A stretch of 64,000 nucleotides of DNA from Solea solea (lineage: Eukaryota > Chordata > Actinopteri > Pleuronectiformes > Soleidae). Within the stretch, counting starts at the first letter, position 1. The number at the start of each line of letters is the position of its first letter. Below the pieces are notes generated by a model. The model saw nothing but the letters and a program-made list of their open reading frames with translations. It did no database searches and was not told the origin of the DNA. Location: the NCBI RefSeq assembly GCF_958295425.1, contig NC_081153.1, positions 7,906,635-7,970,634 on the forward strand, given 5' to 3'. The position numbers and the translations under genes were made by a program. Below are positions 33,901 through 42,185 of this stretch, piece after piece.

Positions 33901-35748
33901 AAATCCACCATCACCACTACTACCATCTCAGAAACAAGTCAACTTCCAAAGTTCCATGGAATCCGAAAGGATGTCACTGCAAATGAGCTCCTAGAATCCC
34001 AAATCATCACTGAGGACCTCTACAAAGGTCTTAGTGCTGGAGAAGTCACAGTGACGGAAATCAGTGAAATGGACTCGGTACAGAAGTACCTTAAGGGGAC
34101 CAACAGCATTGCAGGAGTGTACCTGCAGTCCACTAAGGAGACTCTGAGTATCTATGAAGCTAAACTCAGACGCCTACTGACCCCAGGTACTTCTCTGGTG
34201 TTGTTAGAGGCCCAAGCAGCCACTGGCTTTGTCATTGACCCGGTAAAAAACAAGAAACTTTCAGTTGAGGAAGCTGCAGCTCAAGGAGTGGTTGGCAATG
34301 AGTGGAAAAACAAACTGCTCTCAGCCGAAAGAGCTGTTACAGGATACAGAGATCCCTACACAGACAAAACAATTTCTTTGTTCCAAGCCTTGAAAAAAGA
34401 TCTCATTGTGAAAGATCATGGGATTCGTCTCCTTGAAGCACAAATTGCTACAGGAGGAATAATTGACCCAGTGCACAGTCACAGAGTTCCCGTACAAGTG
34501 GCATATGAAAGAGGTTACTTCGATGAAGAAATGAACCAAGTTTTATCTGATCCTGATGATGACACCAAGGGCTTCTTTGATCCCAACACCCAAGAGAACC
34601 TCACCTACCTCCAGCTGGTAGAGAGATGTGTCATTGACCCTGTCACAGGCCTAAGTTTGCTCGTCATTGTGAGGAAAGGAGAGTTTTATTTCTTTGTTGA
34701 TGAGGCTACAAAGCTCATTCTAAAATCAACAACAACAACAAGAGCAGGAGGTAAATACCAAGGGAAAACCATGTCTCTGTGGGATCTTCTTTACTCCAAA
34801 TACATCACTGAGGAGAAGAGGAGAGAACTTGTGCAGCAGTACAAGTCTGGATCAATCACAATTGAACGTTTTCTGGAAATCATCCTGACAATCATTCAAC
34901 AGCAGACAGCCTCGTCCTTAACAAGTGTCACATGCCAACCACCACAAACCAAAGTTGACAGCAGCACAACCAAATCCACCATCACCACTACTACCATCTC
35001 AGAAACAAGTCAACTTCCAAAGTTCCATGGAATCCGAAAGGATGTCACTGCAAATGAGCTCCTAGAATCCCAAATCATCACTGAGGACCTCTACAAAGGT
35101 CTTAGCGCTGGAAAAGTCACAGTGACGGAAATCAGTGAAATGGACTCGGTACGGAAGTACCTTAAGGGGACCAACAGCATTGCAGGAGTGTACCTGCAGT
35201 CCACTAAGGAGACTCTGAGTATCTATGAAGCTAAACTCCGATGTCTACTGACCCCAGGTACTTCTCTGGTTTTGCTAGAGGCCCAAGCAGCCACTGGCTT
35301 TGTCATTGACCCGGTGAAAAACAAGAAACTTTCAGTTGAGGAAGCTGCAGCTCAAGGAGTGGTTGGCAATGAGTGGAAAAAGAAACTGCTCTCAGCAGAA
35401 AGAGCTGTTACAGGATACAGAGATCCCTACACTGATAAAACTATTTCCTTGTTCCAAGCCTTGAAAAAAGATCTCATTGTGAAAGATCATGGGATTCGTC
35501 TCCTTGAAGCACAAATTGCTACAGGAGGAATAATTGACCCAGTGCACAGTCACAGAGTTCCCGTACAAGTGGCATATGAAAGAGGTTACTTCGATGAAGA
35601 AATGAACCAGATTTTGTCTGATTCTGATGATGACACCAAGGGCTTCTTTGATCCCAACACTCATGAGAACCTCACCTACCTCCAGCTGGTAGAGAGATGT
35701 GTCATTGACCCTGTCACAGGTCTTAGTCTACTCCCCTTGAACAGATGA
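21934..35748 (+). CDS. eppk1: Epiplakin-like giant plakin-repeat protein (4604 aa)
   Basis: A single uninterrupted coding exon for a cytoskeletal linker made only of plakin repeat domains (PRDs), the layout of epiplakin: no actin-binding domain, spectrin repeats or rod as in plectin. Known epiplakin binds keratin and other intermediate filaments in epithelia. I count 14 PRDs, starting at about residues 18, 255, 582, 905, 1234, 1557, 1914, 2271, 2628, 2985, 3342, 3699, 4056 and 4413. Each is about 190 aa, marked by SIAG, LLEAQAATG, AERAVTGYRDPYT, LLEAQIATGGIIDP and DDTKGFFDPNT, and separated by linkers of about 140-165 aa. The first five PRDs are divergent, the sixth is intermediate, and the last eight are almost identical. 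The start has a good Kozak context (AAGATGG) six bases after an acceptor. The protein ends directly after the last PRD (LLPLNR). Human epiplakin has a similar large size and near-identical C-terminal PRDs. Assignment to EPPK1 over another plakin rests on this architecture. Confidence 0.9.
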   Translation: MDNQDKKQNGYTDVHGPVAGIFLEKTKEKITIYQAMKKRLLKPGTALALLEAQAATVGIVDPINNRILPVVDAVKEGIVGLEMKEKLLGAEKAISGYVDPYTNQIISLFQAMQKDLVPRDNGLRLLEAQIATQGLFDPTEKKNIPVESAIEKGYYEKGLINDRMSELKVFYHPSSQETLNYQNLLEKCTMEPDTGLLLLPVCITFKGLRRGISSTELFESKIIDKETYDDLREGKTTTQDVLLMETVKEYLEGKGSIAGIAVLSTNQRMSIYQAMKQGILMPGTALVLLEAQASTGFMIDPVENKKFTVDEAIKNKLVGPEYHAKLCSAERAVTGYKDPYTGEIISLFQALSKDLIVREHGIRLLEAQIATGGIIDPINSHRLPTEVAFKRGYFNEEMNDVLEDSGDDTKGFFDPNTEDNLTYLQLMERCVIDPVTGLCLLPLLNKTDRVNFNFIDYQTKMAFKEVKVNLTCGKYMGMTVSLWELLMSEYFDEQQRRDIIQKYREGKLDIKIIITTVLEIIEKSVKTTKVVFEGIRENVTAKQLLEADIISEEALEDLKKGKKSVKDMMKDEMVNVYLQGKGSIAGILLPDSRIMTIYQARHRGLLMPGTALILLEAQAATGFIIDPIGNRKFSVDDAVKANIVGPDVCQKLRSAERAVTGYKDPYDGKIISLFQAIQKDLIVTDHGIRLLEAQIATGGIIDPVNSHRIPVHVAYERGYFNEEMNEILTDPSDDTKGFFDPNTHENLTYLQLIARCVTDPSTGLCLLPLKSKGRKITIDDNLRETFKITVTVKYGRFKGKHTTLWDLISSEYLSEDKRQEFFKLFKSRKITLEQLIITILDIIESKEIKKQAALNFKSLRGEVSVVDLLELEIVDEETYNSLIDGRLTSTAVMQMDRVRDYLEGKSCIAGVLLQPSNKKISIYEAQRLGILTPCTALCLLEAQAATGFIVDPLKNQKLTVEQALREKVFGPQVYEKLLSAERAVTGYTDPYTGQKISLFQALKKDLIVKQHGIRLLEAQIGTGGIIDPMKCLHLPLQVAYKKGYFDAELNQILMDPTDDTKGFFDPKTKENLTYMELLGRCVKDKETGLCLLPLNDTPNATENPNIYTDTEIKQEFEKTSVNISMGRVKSFTLWDLIHSRYFTAEQRLEIIEKYRTKMTTIQTIITLVTSTIETLEKSETPKMIMGMRKPVSAQQLLDSEIIDADTFKQMNEGKLTFEAMTQRESVRGFLLGTGSIAGIKVYPSQKVMSIYDAKKEDLLTPGIALLLLEAQAATGWVIDPLKNKFYSVDEAAREKLIGLDIHENLLSAERAVTGYKDPYTDATISLFEALNEQLIQRNDGIRLLEAQIATGGITDPNLSLRLPDRVAIKRGYLDEEMRTLLLNPTDDAKGFLDPNTKEILSYRQLINRCEKEPETGLLLLPLHTEKSHAFHTDEQIELAFKNKTATMNVGKYKNKEVTLWEVLLSEYISEQKRKQLIQQFKTGTLKMEEIIEILTVIITEVSSKEKKFKGLRKQVSASELYESKIISKELFTQIIQGEVTEENVTKMESIQKYLGATNCIAGVRVESTKKVMSIYEAKSKGLLTPGTSLVLLEAQAATGFVIDPVNNKKLSVEEAVAQGVVGSEWKKKLLSAERAVTGYRDPYTGDTISLFQALKKDLIVKEHGIRLLEAQIATGGIIDPLHSHRVPVQVAYERGYFDEEMNQILSDSDDDTKGFFDPNTQDNLTYIQLVERCVIDPITDLNLLVIVKKGEFYFFVDEATKLILKSTTTTRAGGKYQGKTMSLWDLLYSKYITEEKRRELVQQYKSGSITIESFLETILTIIQQQTASSLTSVTCQPPQTKVDSSTTKTTITTTTISETSQLPKFHGIRKDVTANELLESQIITEDLYKGLSAGEVTVTEISEMDSVQKYLKGTNSIAGVYLQSTKETLSIYEAKLRRLLTPGTSLVLLEAQAATGFVIDPVKNKKLSVEEAAAQGVVGNEWKNKLLSAERAVTGYRDPYTDKTISLFQALKKDLIVKDHGIRLLEAQIATGGIIDPVHSHRVPVQVAYERGYFDEEMNQVLSDPDDDTKGFFDPNTQENLTYLQLVERCVIDPVTGLSLLVIVRKGEFYFFVDEATKLILKSTTTTRAGGKYQGKTMSLWDLLYSKYITEEKRRELVQQYKSGSITIERFLEIILTIIQQQTASSLTSVTCQPPQTKVDSSTTKSTITTTTISETSQLPKFHGIRKDVTANELLESQIITEDLYKGLSAGEVTVTEISEMDSVQKYLKGTNSIAGVYLQSTKETLSIYEAKLRRLLTPGTSLVLLEAQAATGFVIDPVKNKKLSVEEAAAQGVVGNEWKNKLLSAERAVTGYRDPYTDKTISLFQALKKDLIVKDHGIRLLEAQIATGGIIDPVHSHRVPVQVAYERGYFDEEMNQVLSDPDDDTKGFFDPNTQENLTYLQLVERCVIDPVTGLSLLVIVRKGEFYFFVDEATKLILKSTTTTRAGGKYQGKTMSLWDLLYSKYITEEKRRELVQQYKSGSITIERFLEIILTIIQQQTASSLTSVTCQPPQTKVDSSTTKSTITTTTISETSQLPKFHGIRKDVTANELLESQIITEDLYKGLSAGEVTVTEISEMDSVQKYLKGTNSIAGVYLQSTKETLSIYEAKLRRLLTPGTSLVLLEAQAATGFVIDPVKNKKLSVEEAAAQGVVGNEWKNKLLSAERAVTGYRDPYTDKTISLFQALKKDLIVKDHGIRLLEAQIATGGIIDPVHSHRVPVQVAYERGYFDEEMNQVLSDPDDDTKGFFDPNTQENLTYLQLVERCVIDPVTGLSLLVIVRKGEFYFFVDEATKLILKSTTTTRAGGKYQGKTMSLWDLLYSKYITEEKRRELVQQYKSGSITIERFLEIILTIIQQQTASSLTSVTCQPPQTKVDSSTTKSTITTTTISETSQLPKFHGIRKDVTANELLESQIITEDLYKGLSAGEVTVTEISEMDSVQKYLKGTNSIAGVYLQSTKETLSIYEAKLRRLLTPGTSLVLLEAQAATGFVIDPVKNKKLSVEEAAAQGVVGNEWKNKLLSAERAVTGYRDPYTDKTISLFQALKKDLIVKDHGIRLLEAQIATGGIIDPVHSHRVPVQVAYERGYFDEEMNQILSDSDDDTKGFFDPNTHENLTYLQLVERCVIDPVTGLSLLVIVRKGELYFFVDEATKLILKSTTTTRAGGKYHGKTMSLWDLLYSKYITEEKRRELVQQYKSGSITIESFLETILTIIQQQTASSLTSVTCQPPQTKVDSSTTKTTITTTTISETSQLPKFHGIRKDVTANELLESQIITEDLYKGLSAGEVTVTEISEMDSVQKYLKGTNSIAGVYLQSTKETLSIYEAKLRRLLTPGTSLVLLEAQAATGFVIDPVKNKKLSVEEAAAQGVVGNEWKNKLLSAERAVTGYRDPYTDKTISLFQALKKDLIVKDHGIRLLEAQIATGGIIDPVHSHRVPVQVAYERGYFDEEMNQILSDSDDDTKGFFDPNTHENLTYLQLVERCVIDPVTGLSLLVIVRKGELYFFVDEATKLILKSTTTTRAGGKYHGKTMSLWDLLYSKYITEEKRRELVQQYKSGSITIESFLETILTIIQQQTASSLTSVTCQPPQTKVDSSTTKTTITTTTISETSQLPKFHGIRKDVTANELLESQIITEDLYKGLSAGEVTVTEISEMDSVQKYLKGTNSIAGVYLQSTKETLSIYEAKLRRLLTPGTSLVLLEAQAATGFVIDPVKNKKLSVEEAAAQGVVGNEWKNKLLSAERAVTGYRDPYTDKTISLFQALKKDLIVKDHGIRLLEAQIATGGIIDPVHSHRVPVQVAYERGYFDEEMNQVLSDPDDDTKGFFDPNTQENLTYLQLVERCVIDPVTGLSLLVIVRKGEFYFFVDEATKLILKSTTTTRAGGKYQGKTMSLWDLLYSKYITEEKRRELVQQYKSGSITIERFLEIILTIIQQQTASSLTSVTCQPPQTKVDSSTTKSTITTTTISETSQLPKFHGIRKDVTANELLESQIITEDLYKGLSAGEVTVTEISEMDSVQKYLKGTNSIAGVYLQSTKETLSIYEAKLRRLLTPGTSLVLLEAQAATGFVIDPVKNKKLSVEEAAAQGVVGNEWKNKLLSAERAVTGYRDPYTDKTISLFQALKKDLIVKDHGIRLLEAQIATGGIIDPVHSHRVPVQVAYERGYFDEEMNQVLSDPDDDTKGFFDPNTQENLTYLQLVERCVIDPVTGLSLLVIVRKGEFYFFVDEATKLILKSTTTTRAGGKYQGKTMSLWDLLYSKYITEEKRRELVQQYKSGSITIERFLEIILTIIQQQTASSLTSVTCQPPQTKVDSSTTKSTITTTTISETSQLPKFHGIRKDVTANELLESQIITEDLYKGLSAGKVTVTEISEMDSVRKYLKGTNSIAGVYLQSTKETLSIYEAKLRCLLTPGTSLVLLEAQAATGFVIDPVKNKKLSVEEAAAQGVVGNEWKKKLLSAERAVTGYRDPYTDKTISLFQALKKDLIVKDHGIRLLEAQIATGGIIDPVHSHRVPVQVAYERGYFDEEMNQILSDSDDDTKGFFDPNTHENLTYLQLVERCVIDPVTGLSLLPLNR
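27181..35748 (+). repeat. Eight tandem 1071-bp units inside the epiplakin-like exon
   Basis: Unit starts (GGAGAG codons) fall exactly every 1071 bp at 27181, 28252, 29323, 30394, 31465, 32536, 33607 and 34678. The eighth ends at the stop codon. Each unit encodes 357 aa (linker plus PRD); most differences are single substitutions. Two classes are visible: A (QVLSDP, NTQEN, GEFYFF, KYQGK, ERFLEI, TKST) and B (QILSDS, NTHEN, GELYFF, KYHGK, ESFLET, TKTT). Confidence 0.95.
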
Positions 35749-36221
35749 TGGAAAGAAAACCGTGACACTACCATTGACTTTGTTTGGTCAGCATATATAT
35801 CATGTTTTTGTGCTAATTTCCCCAAGTACTTTTTTGTCAAATTAACAAAATCATTTCCGTGCATGTCTTTCACAATTTTACTTTTATTTCAACCTGTGTT
35901 GACCACATAGAATATATACTGTATAAACAACACAACAATACTGTATCAATAAGTGTTTTCATTTATGGTTTCCTTCACCCCTTTCTCTGTTCAGTACTAT
36001 ACACCCCTTAAGTCAGCATACACCAGAGTGGTAGCAGTTGCATTTGATGTTGATGTTTGATTTGTGGGTCGATGGATTTGAGTTTTTCTACATTTACACT
36101 CAATATATATTCTTAGTAAGTGAAACATGGGAATAGGAAATTGTTGTTTAAGGCCTGTTTACACTTCAGTATGGAGCCAACCATGCGTTTCTTTTGTCTT
36201 GCAGTTTTATTGTAAAAAACA

Positions 36222-36227
36222 AATAAA
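36222..36227 (+). terminator. Candidate poly(A) signal of the epiplakin-like gene
   Basis: AATAAA 474 bases after the stop codon, the first canonical hexamer on this strand. The usage is inferred. Confidence 0.4.
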
Positions 36228-36916
36228 TAATCAAATTAATATAATAGTCTTTCTTTCAATGGTAACATGTCATGTCGGTGAAAGTCCCATTAAGTACCCA
36301 TGATAATTTTAGTTCAACAAATTGAAAAATGTCTACCTGGTCTTTATAGTAAAGAGAACAAGAACCACTAGTGGAAACAACTAGCAAGTAGTGCTGAACA
36401 TAATTTATTTCAAATATTTTAGACAAACTTTCTTTTTTTTTTTTTCAAATTATCCAATGTAAAAAGTGTAGAAAAAGGGTCATTTGAGAAATTCTGATAT
36501 ACACAAATGATTGAGAACAACCCCAGCTCCTGTTTTCATTGACATCTAAGCAGTTCCAGTCCAGTTATTACAAGATTTGTAATTGAATAGTAAATTTAAA
36601 TTTAACCACCAACACCAGTGCAGTCTCAAGATGTAATCTACATGAAGTGGAGTTGAGATTAATATGAACCAGTATGAGTGTGAATGCAATGAGACCTACA
36701 TGTGTAATGCACTTGTGGAAACTTTTATAAAAAAGTGTTGGGATAACTGAGTTGCATTTTATTTCCACTTTATAGAGAAAAGCACCAGTGTTTGGCTCAC
36801 AAATTAAAATTAAGGATTTCAAATGAATGAATGCATTTTTTTTTTCTTTTTTAACTTAAATGTATCTGAATTAGACTCGACTGTGCTGTTACGGACTCTT
36901 ACCTGGCCTTAATAAA

Positions 36917-36941
<25 letters not shown>
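36917..36941. repeat. (CAG)n trinucleotide repeat
   Basis: About eight pure CAG/AGC triplets followed by CAACAACAG, lying between the two convergent genes. Confidence 0.9.
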
Positions 36942-36947
<6 letters not shown>

Positions 36948-37179
36948 GATTCCAAACCTCTGGTTTCTGCCCTCTCACAATAAAGGAGTGCTTTAGCATC
37001 TGTTACATGTGAACAATATACACATTAAGAAACATTTACAATAACAAACCAGTGTAAAAAACACACTATTACCTAAAGCATATACAGTAATCCACAAAGA
37101 GGAATGTTTCGTTATGTTCAAGTGTCTTTTCAAATCAGTTTGCGAGTTTCTTGATGGGACGGACTAACGAAGAGCAGAA

Positions 37180-40100
37180 CTACTCCAGTTTGTCCAGCAG
37201 CTGGCGAATGTCTTCTTGGCCACGGTAAATTCTCTTAACTCCTCGTGGAAGGTAACGGCAGGATGACAGGTTGAGGTAGTTAAGTGCAGTCATTTGGCCA
37301 ACGACTGACCTGGAAAATAAAGCACAAATATCATTGTCTTAACCTTATAAAATCCTGCAAAATCTAAAGATGATTTAGAACAGGTAGCACTCAGGATTTC
37401 TAAATGTAAAAATATGGTTTAAACTCAGTTCTGTATGTTTTCTAGTCCTAATCTGAATAAGTGTTAAATCAACTTGTAGTTTAACATTAAACATGTGTAT
37501 AACTGTGTATAGAGGGTAAGCAATAGAAATAAAAAGTAAAAGGTGTAATGAAAAAAAGAAAAGAACCATAGCGTTATAAAAATAAAAAATGAAGTAGTGT
37601 AAATTGGACCGCAACAATGATTTTTCAATAATCAGTTTTCTGATTTTCAGCTTCTTAATTGTGAATATTTTCTGGTTCCTACAACAAAGAAATTCTTAAA
37701 ACCTAAATCATTTCAGTTTGAGGACAAAAGAAGACATTACAGAACATCCTCATTTCCACGTTTGGGAAACACGGATCAACATTTTTCAACATTTTCTGAC
37801 ATTTTACGGACCAAACAAGTACTAATGGACAGATTAATGGATTTACAAAATAATCATTAGTTGCAGCCCAAAGTGTAAAGTGAAACAGCTTGATCTTACA
37901 AACCAGCACTCAGTACCTGAGGGCAGGTGGTGTGATCCTTGTTCCACTCAGGTTGAGTGAACGCAGCTTGTCCACCTCTGTTGCCTCAGCGAGGTTTCTC
38001 ATTGCGATCTCCAAATCCTCCTCTGAAAAGAGCTGATTTGCGATGTCCAGCTGCTGCAACGTCTGACTCCACTTCTGGGTCACCATGTGAAGACCCTTCT
38101 TTGGGGATGGCAGCCCGATATGGCTGCTGAAATACTGTCCCCAGAAAAGACACTCAAGCTCTGTCAAATACATAGAGAAAAAAAAAATGGATTTAAAGTA
38201 CAAATATAGGTAATTTAAGCTCTGACACTTCTGCATTTTATTAGAAAATATAGATATTTTATTTAAGTATTAGAAATGGAAATGTGTATTAAATACAAAA
38301 AGGACAAAAAAAATTAAGCTTCTCTTGCACAGATTTCAATTACACTTAATTTGACAACCACACTTATGTAACTTTACAACCACAAGTCAAATAAAGTCTA
38401 AAGAGTATGCATTTATAACTTAGGCCTACCAGGACAGGGTAATGTTGCGAGACCGGGTGGTGTTATTCGCGAACAGCCTCGCAAGTCCAGCACCCGCAGC
38501 CTGGTGGAGCTGAAGAGAATGTCCAGCAGGTCTTTGTCTGTCATGTAGGAGTAAGACGTGGTTGCAATACACAGCTCCTCCAACAACGGGAAGCCTGACG
38601 TGGAATCAGCACCGCTGCGCACCGTCTTATGTAGAGGTCGGACGTTCAGCATCCGGAAGGTCTGAAGATAAAAATGTGCAGACAAACTTTAGGATTAACA
38701 TTGTTGATTAATCGAGTACTTGTTGTTGACAAAATGTCCTAAAATGTTGGAAAATGTTGATCATGTTTCCCAAACCCAAAAATGATGATGTTCTTTAATG
38801 TACTGTTTTGAACTTAAGCTATTGAGTTTTAAGGATTTCTTTATTATCTGAAGCAAAGAAACCAGAACATATTCATATTGAGAAAGCTGAAAAGTTGAAG
38901 CCTCAAAACAATCAATTATCAAAATAGTTGACAATTAATTTAGTAATAGACTAATAACGATTTGAGTGAGCTAGATAAAATGTATGTTTTGATTTGAAAA
39001 TGTATAAAAGTATTTGAATTCATACTTGACTTAGATTTTTTTATTCCAGCTTTGATAGTTACATTTAACCAACACAATAGTTGTTTTTTTCTTACCTTGA
39101 GTTTCGGGCATGCCATCTGCAGTGCGTGAATGCAAATGGAAAGTTCACAGTTTTTACTGTCGAGTTTTGTATTCACCTCCAGCAACTCCAAATCGGGACA
39201 GCATCCCCTCTGGAAAAACAAAGAGAAAGTGTTGTGTGTTTGCTTGTTTCAGGGTGTGTAATTGATGATTGTAAAAAAAAAAAAAAGAAAAAAAGAAAAA
39301 AAAAAGTATGAATAACGTCTTACAGATAACGCAGCCAGAAGTCGGTCATTCTTTAGTGCATGAGTGAACAAAATTTGCTTGATCTGACGTCCATGGTTTT
39401 CAAGGTACTCAAGAAGTCCTTCAACCTGAAACTACAGCAGACAAAAAAAAGGTTTTACTAAGATATGTGTGTAACCAGATGTAGGTTGGAAATGAACACT
39501 TGCTGGAATAAAGAAAAATTTGGGCATTAAAACTGAAAAAAAAATTCTGGTAGGTTGTACAATAACAATGCTGCCCTCCACAGTTCAAAGTTTGTTAATA
39601 CATTTCCTCTTTCTCAAAAGTTTAATGTTAAAGTCCTTCTTCCTCCAAAAGCTTTACACTGCTGCATATTGACCAGTTGCATGACGAAACACCAAAACTT
39701 CCCCAATGGCAAGGCGATGACTCCCTCAACGCTGAATACCGACCCCAAGGAAACACATGTAATGCTCAAGGCAGTAAAAAGGTTCCTTCAAATTCCTAAC
39801 CCAGCTTTGCGAGAGAGGAAGAACCCAGAGGAACCAAGGATCAAAGACCAAACAAATCAAGACCAGGGAGACAAGAGGATCCAGTGCTGTTTTCCATGTA
39901 CAGTATGTTGTCAAATGTGAAAATGCAGCTTCACTACAGTCTGATATCAGAGTGTTGAGCAGAGAATGTGGCTGAATTGTTCATGACTTAAAACCTAATA
40001 TTTTAACAATTGGCAACTGTTTTAATCGTTCAAATTTGGCATAGTGGGTAGAAACACTTTTCCCAAAGTCAGAAGCAATATTTTTTACTCAAACTTTAAC

Positions 40101-40612
40101 TAGTTACCATATATTGAGTGAGTAGGAATATGCATTTTAAGATAACCAACTGTGTTAGGACCATAGCCTTGAAACGAAGCAGTACAGTGAGGACTAAGCG
40201 ACTGGCTGTTCTGCAACGTACCTCTGAATACTGAAGATTTATGCTCTGCAGTGAGCTGCTGTGCTGACCAAGGATTTGAAATGCTCCTGCTGTCAGGCCT
40301 GTGCAGTAAGAGAGTTTCAGGGAACGAAGGTGAGGGCAGGACTGTGAAACAACCTGAATTTGATCACAACACAAACAGGAACACAGTAAATACAACTGCT
40401 TACACTGAAAAACAAGTGTAATTGATATGAAAAACACAGCAAGTATTTCATTTAAAAATCACAATATTAAATCTAAATCCCCTTAGGGAAATTATTTCTC
40501 TGCATTTGACCCATCCTAGAATTAGGAGCAGTGGGCTGCCACACTGAGTAGCGCCCGGGGAGCAATGGGGGTTGGGTACCTTGCTACTGGGAAACATTTA
40601 CACGTAGATCAT

Positions 40613-40676
<64 letters not shown>

Positions 40677-42185
40677 GGAATATGTATATATATATATATA
40701 TGCCAATATATATATATAGATTTAAGGGGGCCCACATTTGTGTTGACTCTTTGAAACTAAACATTTCAAACACAGATATTAGATATATAATATTGTTGTA
40801 TTATATCACTGAAGTGTATACATTTGCAGTCAGAACCCAACATTTCCTAGGTCAATGGGAGTTTTACTTGGACAGGAACAGGATTTCCAGGAAACTTGGA
40901 GCAACATCCCAACATGGGATTCTAAGACGGCCACCATATAAACACTGGTACTTTTACTTGTAATAGACTGGTATTGCTAACAATGGCTAGTCATAGATAC
41001 GTTTGCTTTTCCGACTTCACAACTGGAAAGCTGTGAACTCTGGGGTGATGTCACACACTCAGTTTTGACTTTCGATGTAACCAGCATATCTTTCTGACTT
41101 ACCTCTACTGCATAATTAGCATTCTTTGACCAGTGACAGAGAGAGAAGTCTCGCAGCTGAGAAAATCTAGACAAAAACAAATACAGCTTAGTTAAAAACT
41201 GTAAAAATATAAGCACGGACCTCTTAAAAGTACAAATATTATATACTACGTCAAACAGCTTCATTAATCAAATAAAACAGACCTGTTTTGTGCCAGCCAG
41301 TCAAAAGTCTCCTTAATTTTCTTCTCAGTTTTAGGTAGCTGTTTTTTTCCGGATGCGATCCAGCAGTGACTTACACACACTTTCCGCCACAGGACGGGAC
41401 TGGAGGCAGCGGCGTTCCACAGTCGACACACTCTGCCCACTCTGCAACACAAACACAGCAGGAAATGTTAATGTAGTTCACTGTGGAAATCATGGCTGCC
41501 AAATTACACTGTACGGCAGCTAGATGACAACATTTCCCGCGACCCTGACCCAAACTCTAGATATGACTGAGCCATAGTATCATAGGTTATAGCACCAAAG
41601 TAGTGTCAAATGTTTGACTAAATCAAATCAAAATTGTGCTAATTACCTGCATAAGAATGGCACGGCCCCATCTTGAATGACCACCATGTTAAATATATTT
41701 ACTAACACCTCCTCTGGTAGACTTTGACCCCATCTGTGGTCCACCGGTTTTTGAGGCACAAAAGCAGCAGTGTCTTCCTCTGTTTTGGTAACTGGATTAT
41801 GTGCTGGCTTCGGTTTGGCACGGACTGTCTTTAATTTCTTAACCTGTGTGGATTTTACCTTTCCTTTAACAACTGTTTTCTTCTTGATTCTCCTCTTCTG
41901 TGTCTTCCAGACAGAACCATCATACTGAGAGGAGGCATTTGATATGACGAGGAGCATGTCTTCTCCTTGATGGACAGTGTAACCAAGCTGGGCAGACCTG
42001 GACACTCTCGCCTTTTTATGCTTCTGCGTCTTTGCATTTTTTGGCCCAGCAGATTTCCTTTTCAGAGGTGACTTCTCTGACTTTGGCCCGTTTCCTTCTT
42101 GACCCGACACATTTGAAGTACTTGGGGCAGCTTTGTCATTGCTTTCACTGTGGGTTGAAGATTCTGCCTCAGGAGAATTCATCAT
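37180..42185 (-). CDS. fbxl6: F-box and leucine-rich repeat protein 6
   Basis: Substrate receptor of an SCF ubiquitin ligase. Nine coding exons on the minus strand join without a phase conflict: 42185-41647, 41441-41283, 41166-41103, 40353-40222, 39425-39324, 39209-39096, 38661-38430, 38160-37917, 37309-37180 (1716 nt, 571 aa plus stop; human FBXL6 is 539 aa). All introns are GT-AG. Residues 1 to about 145 are low-complexity and Lys-rich ([19 protein letters not shown], a likely nuclear signal). The F-box follows ([34 protein letters not shown], crossing the first coding intron). Then come leucine-rich repeats ([54 protein letters not shown]) and a C-terminus, [20 protein letters not shown], typical of FBXL6. 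There are two adjacent start codons; the upstream one is used here. A non-coding first exon probably ends at 43294. Confidence 0.92.
37607..37871. mobile_element. Dispersed element with GCAAC ends, in fbxl6 intron
   Basis: It begins GGACCGCAACAATGATTTTT and ends AATAATCATTAGTTGCAGCC, an imperfect inverted pair (GGGCTGCAACTAATGATTAT in idealised form). The interior has TGAATATTTTCTGGTTCCT and CAACATTTTCTGACATTTTA, which recur at 38700-38950, 42451-42640, 55563-55845 and 56935-57100. Probably a non-autonomous DNA element abundant in fish. Confidence 0.65.
38700..38950. mobile_element. Same dispersed family, reverse orientation
   Basis: Contains AAAATGTTGGAAAATGTTGA, TTTCCCAAACCCAAAAATGA and AACCAGAACATATTCATA, the reverse complement of the interior seen at 37607-37871, with an AATCAATTATCAAAATAGTT end. 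Confidence 0.6.
39269..39306. repeat. A-rich tract
   Basis: Nearly pure poly(A) with single G interruptions, in an fbxl6 intron 18 bases from the 39324-39425 exon. On the coding strand it is a T-rich run just inside the downstream intron. Confidence 0.85.
40462..40585. repeat. Dispersed fish repeat fragment
   Basis: The text TTAGGGAAATTATTTCTCTG, GACCCATCCTAGAATTAGGA and CGCCCGGGGAGCAATGGGGG resembles a repeat widespread in fish genomes. No ends or frames are identifiable. Confidence 0.5.
40615..40720. repeat. (TA)n microsatellite
   Basis: About 55 bases of TA preceded by GTGTGTG, a short break, then further TATATATA runs, in an fbxl6 intron. Confidence 0.9.

Larger units (their letters stand above)
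35749..37179. other. Convergent 3' flanks of eppk1 and fbxl6
   Basis: The 3' UTR of the epiplakin-like gene and the end of FBXL6 face each other here. Plus-strand AATAAA signals are at 36222-36227, near 36909 and near 36979. A (CAG)n run of about eight triplets lies at 36917-36941. A T-run is at 36431-36444. No further gene seen. Confidence 0.6.

Noticed and set aside
27895..35664. Repeated antisense frames of 72-90 aa every 1071 bp
   Set aside because: They are exact mirror images of the near-identical coding units of the epiplakin-like gene; their regular spacing reflects the repeat, not genes.
21934..35748. Plectin rather than epiplakin
   Set aside because: No actin-binding, plakin or rod domain is encoded; only PRDs are present from the start codon on.
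39555..39920. 121-aa frame in an fbxl6 intron
   Set aside because: It lies between two well-defined fbxl6 exons on the opposite strand, with no splice context or domain; possibly an old repeat.
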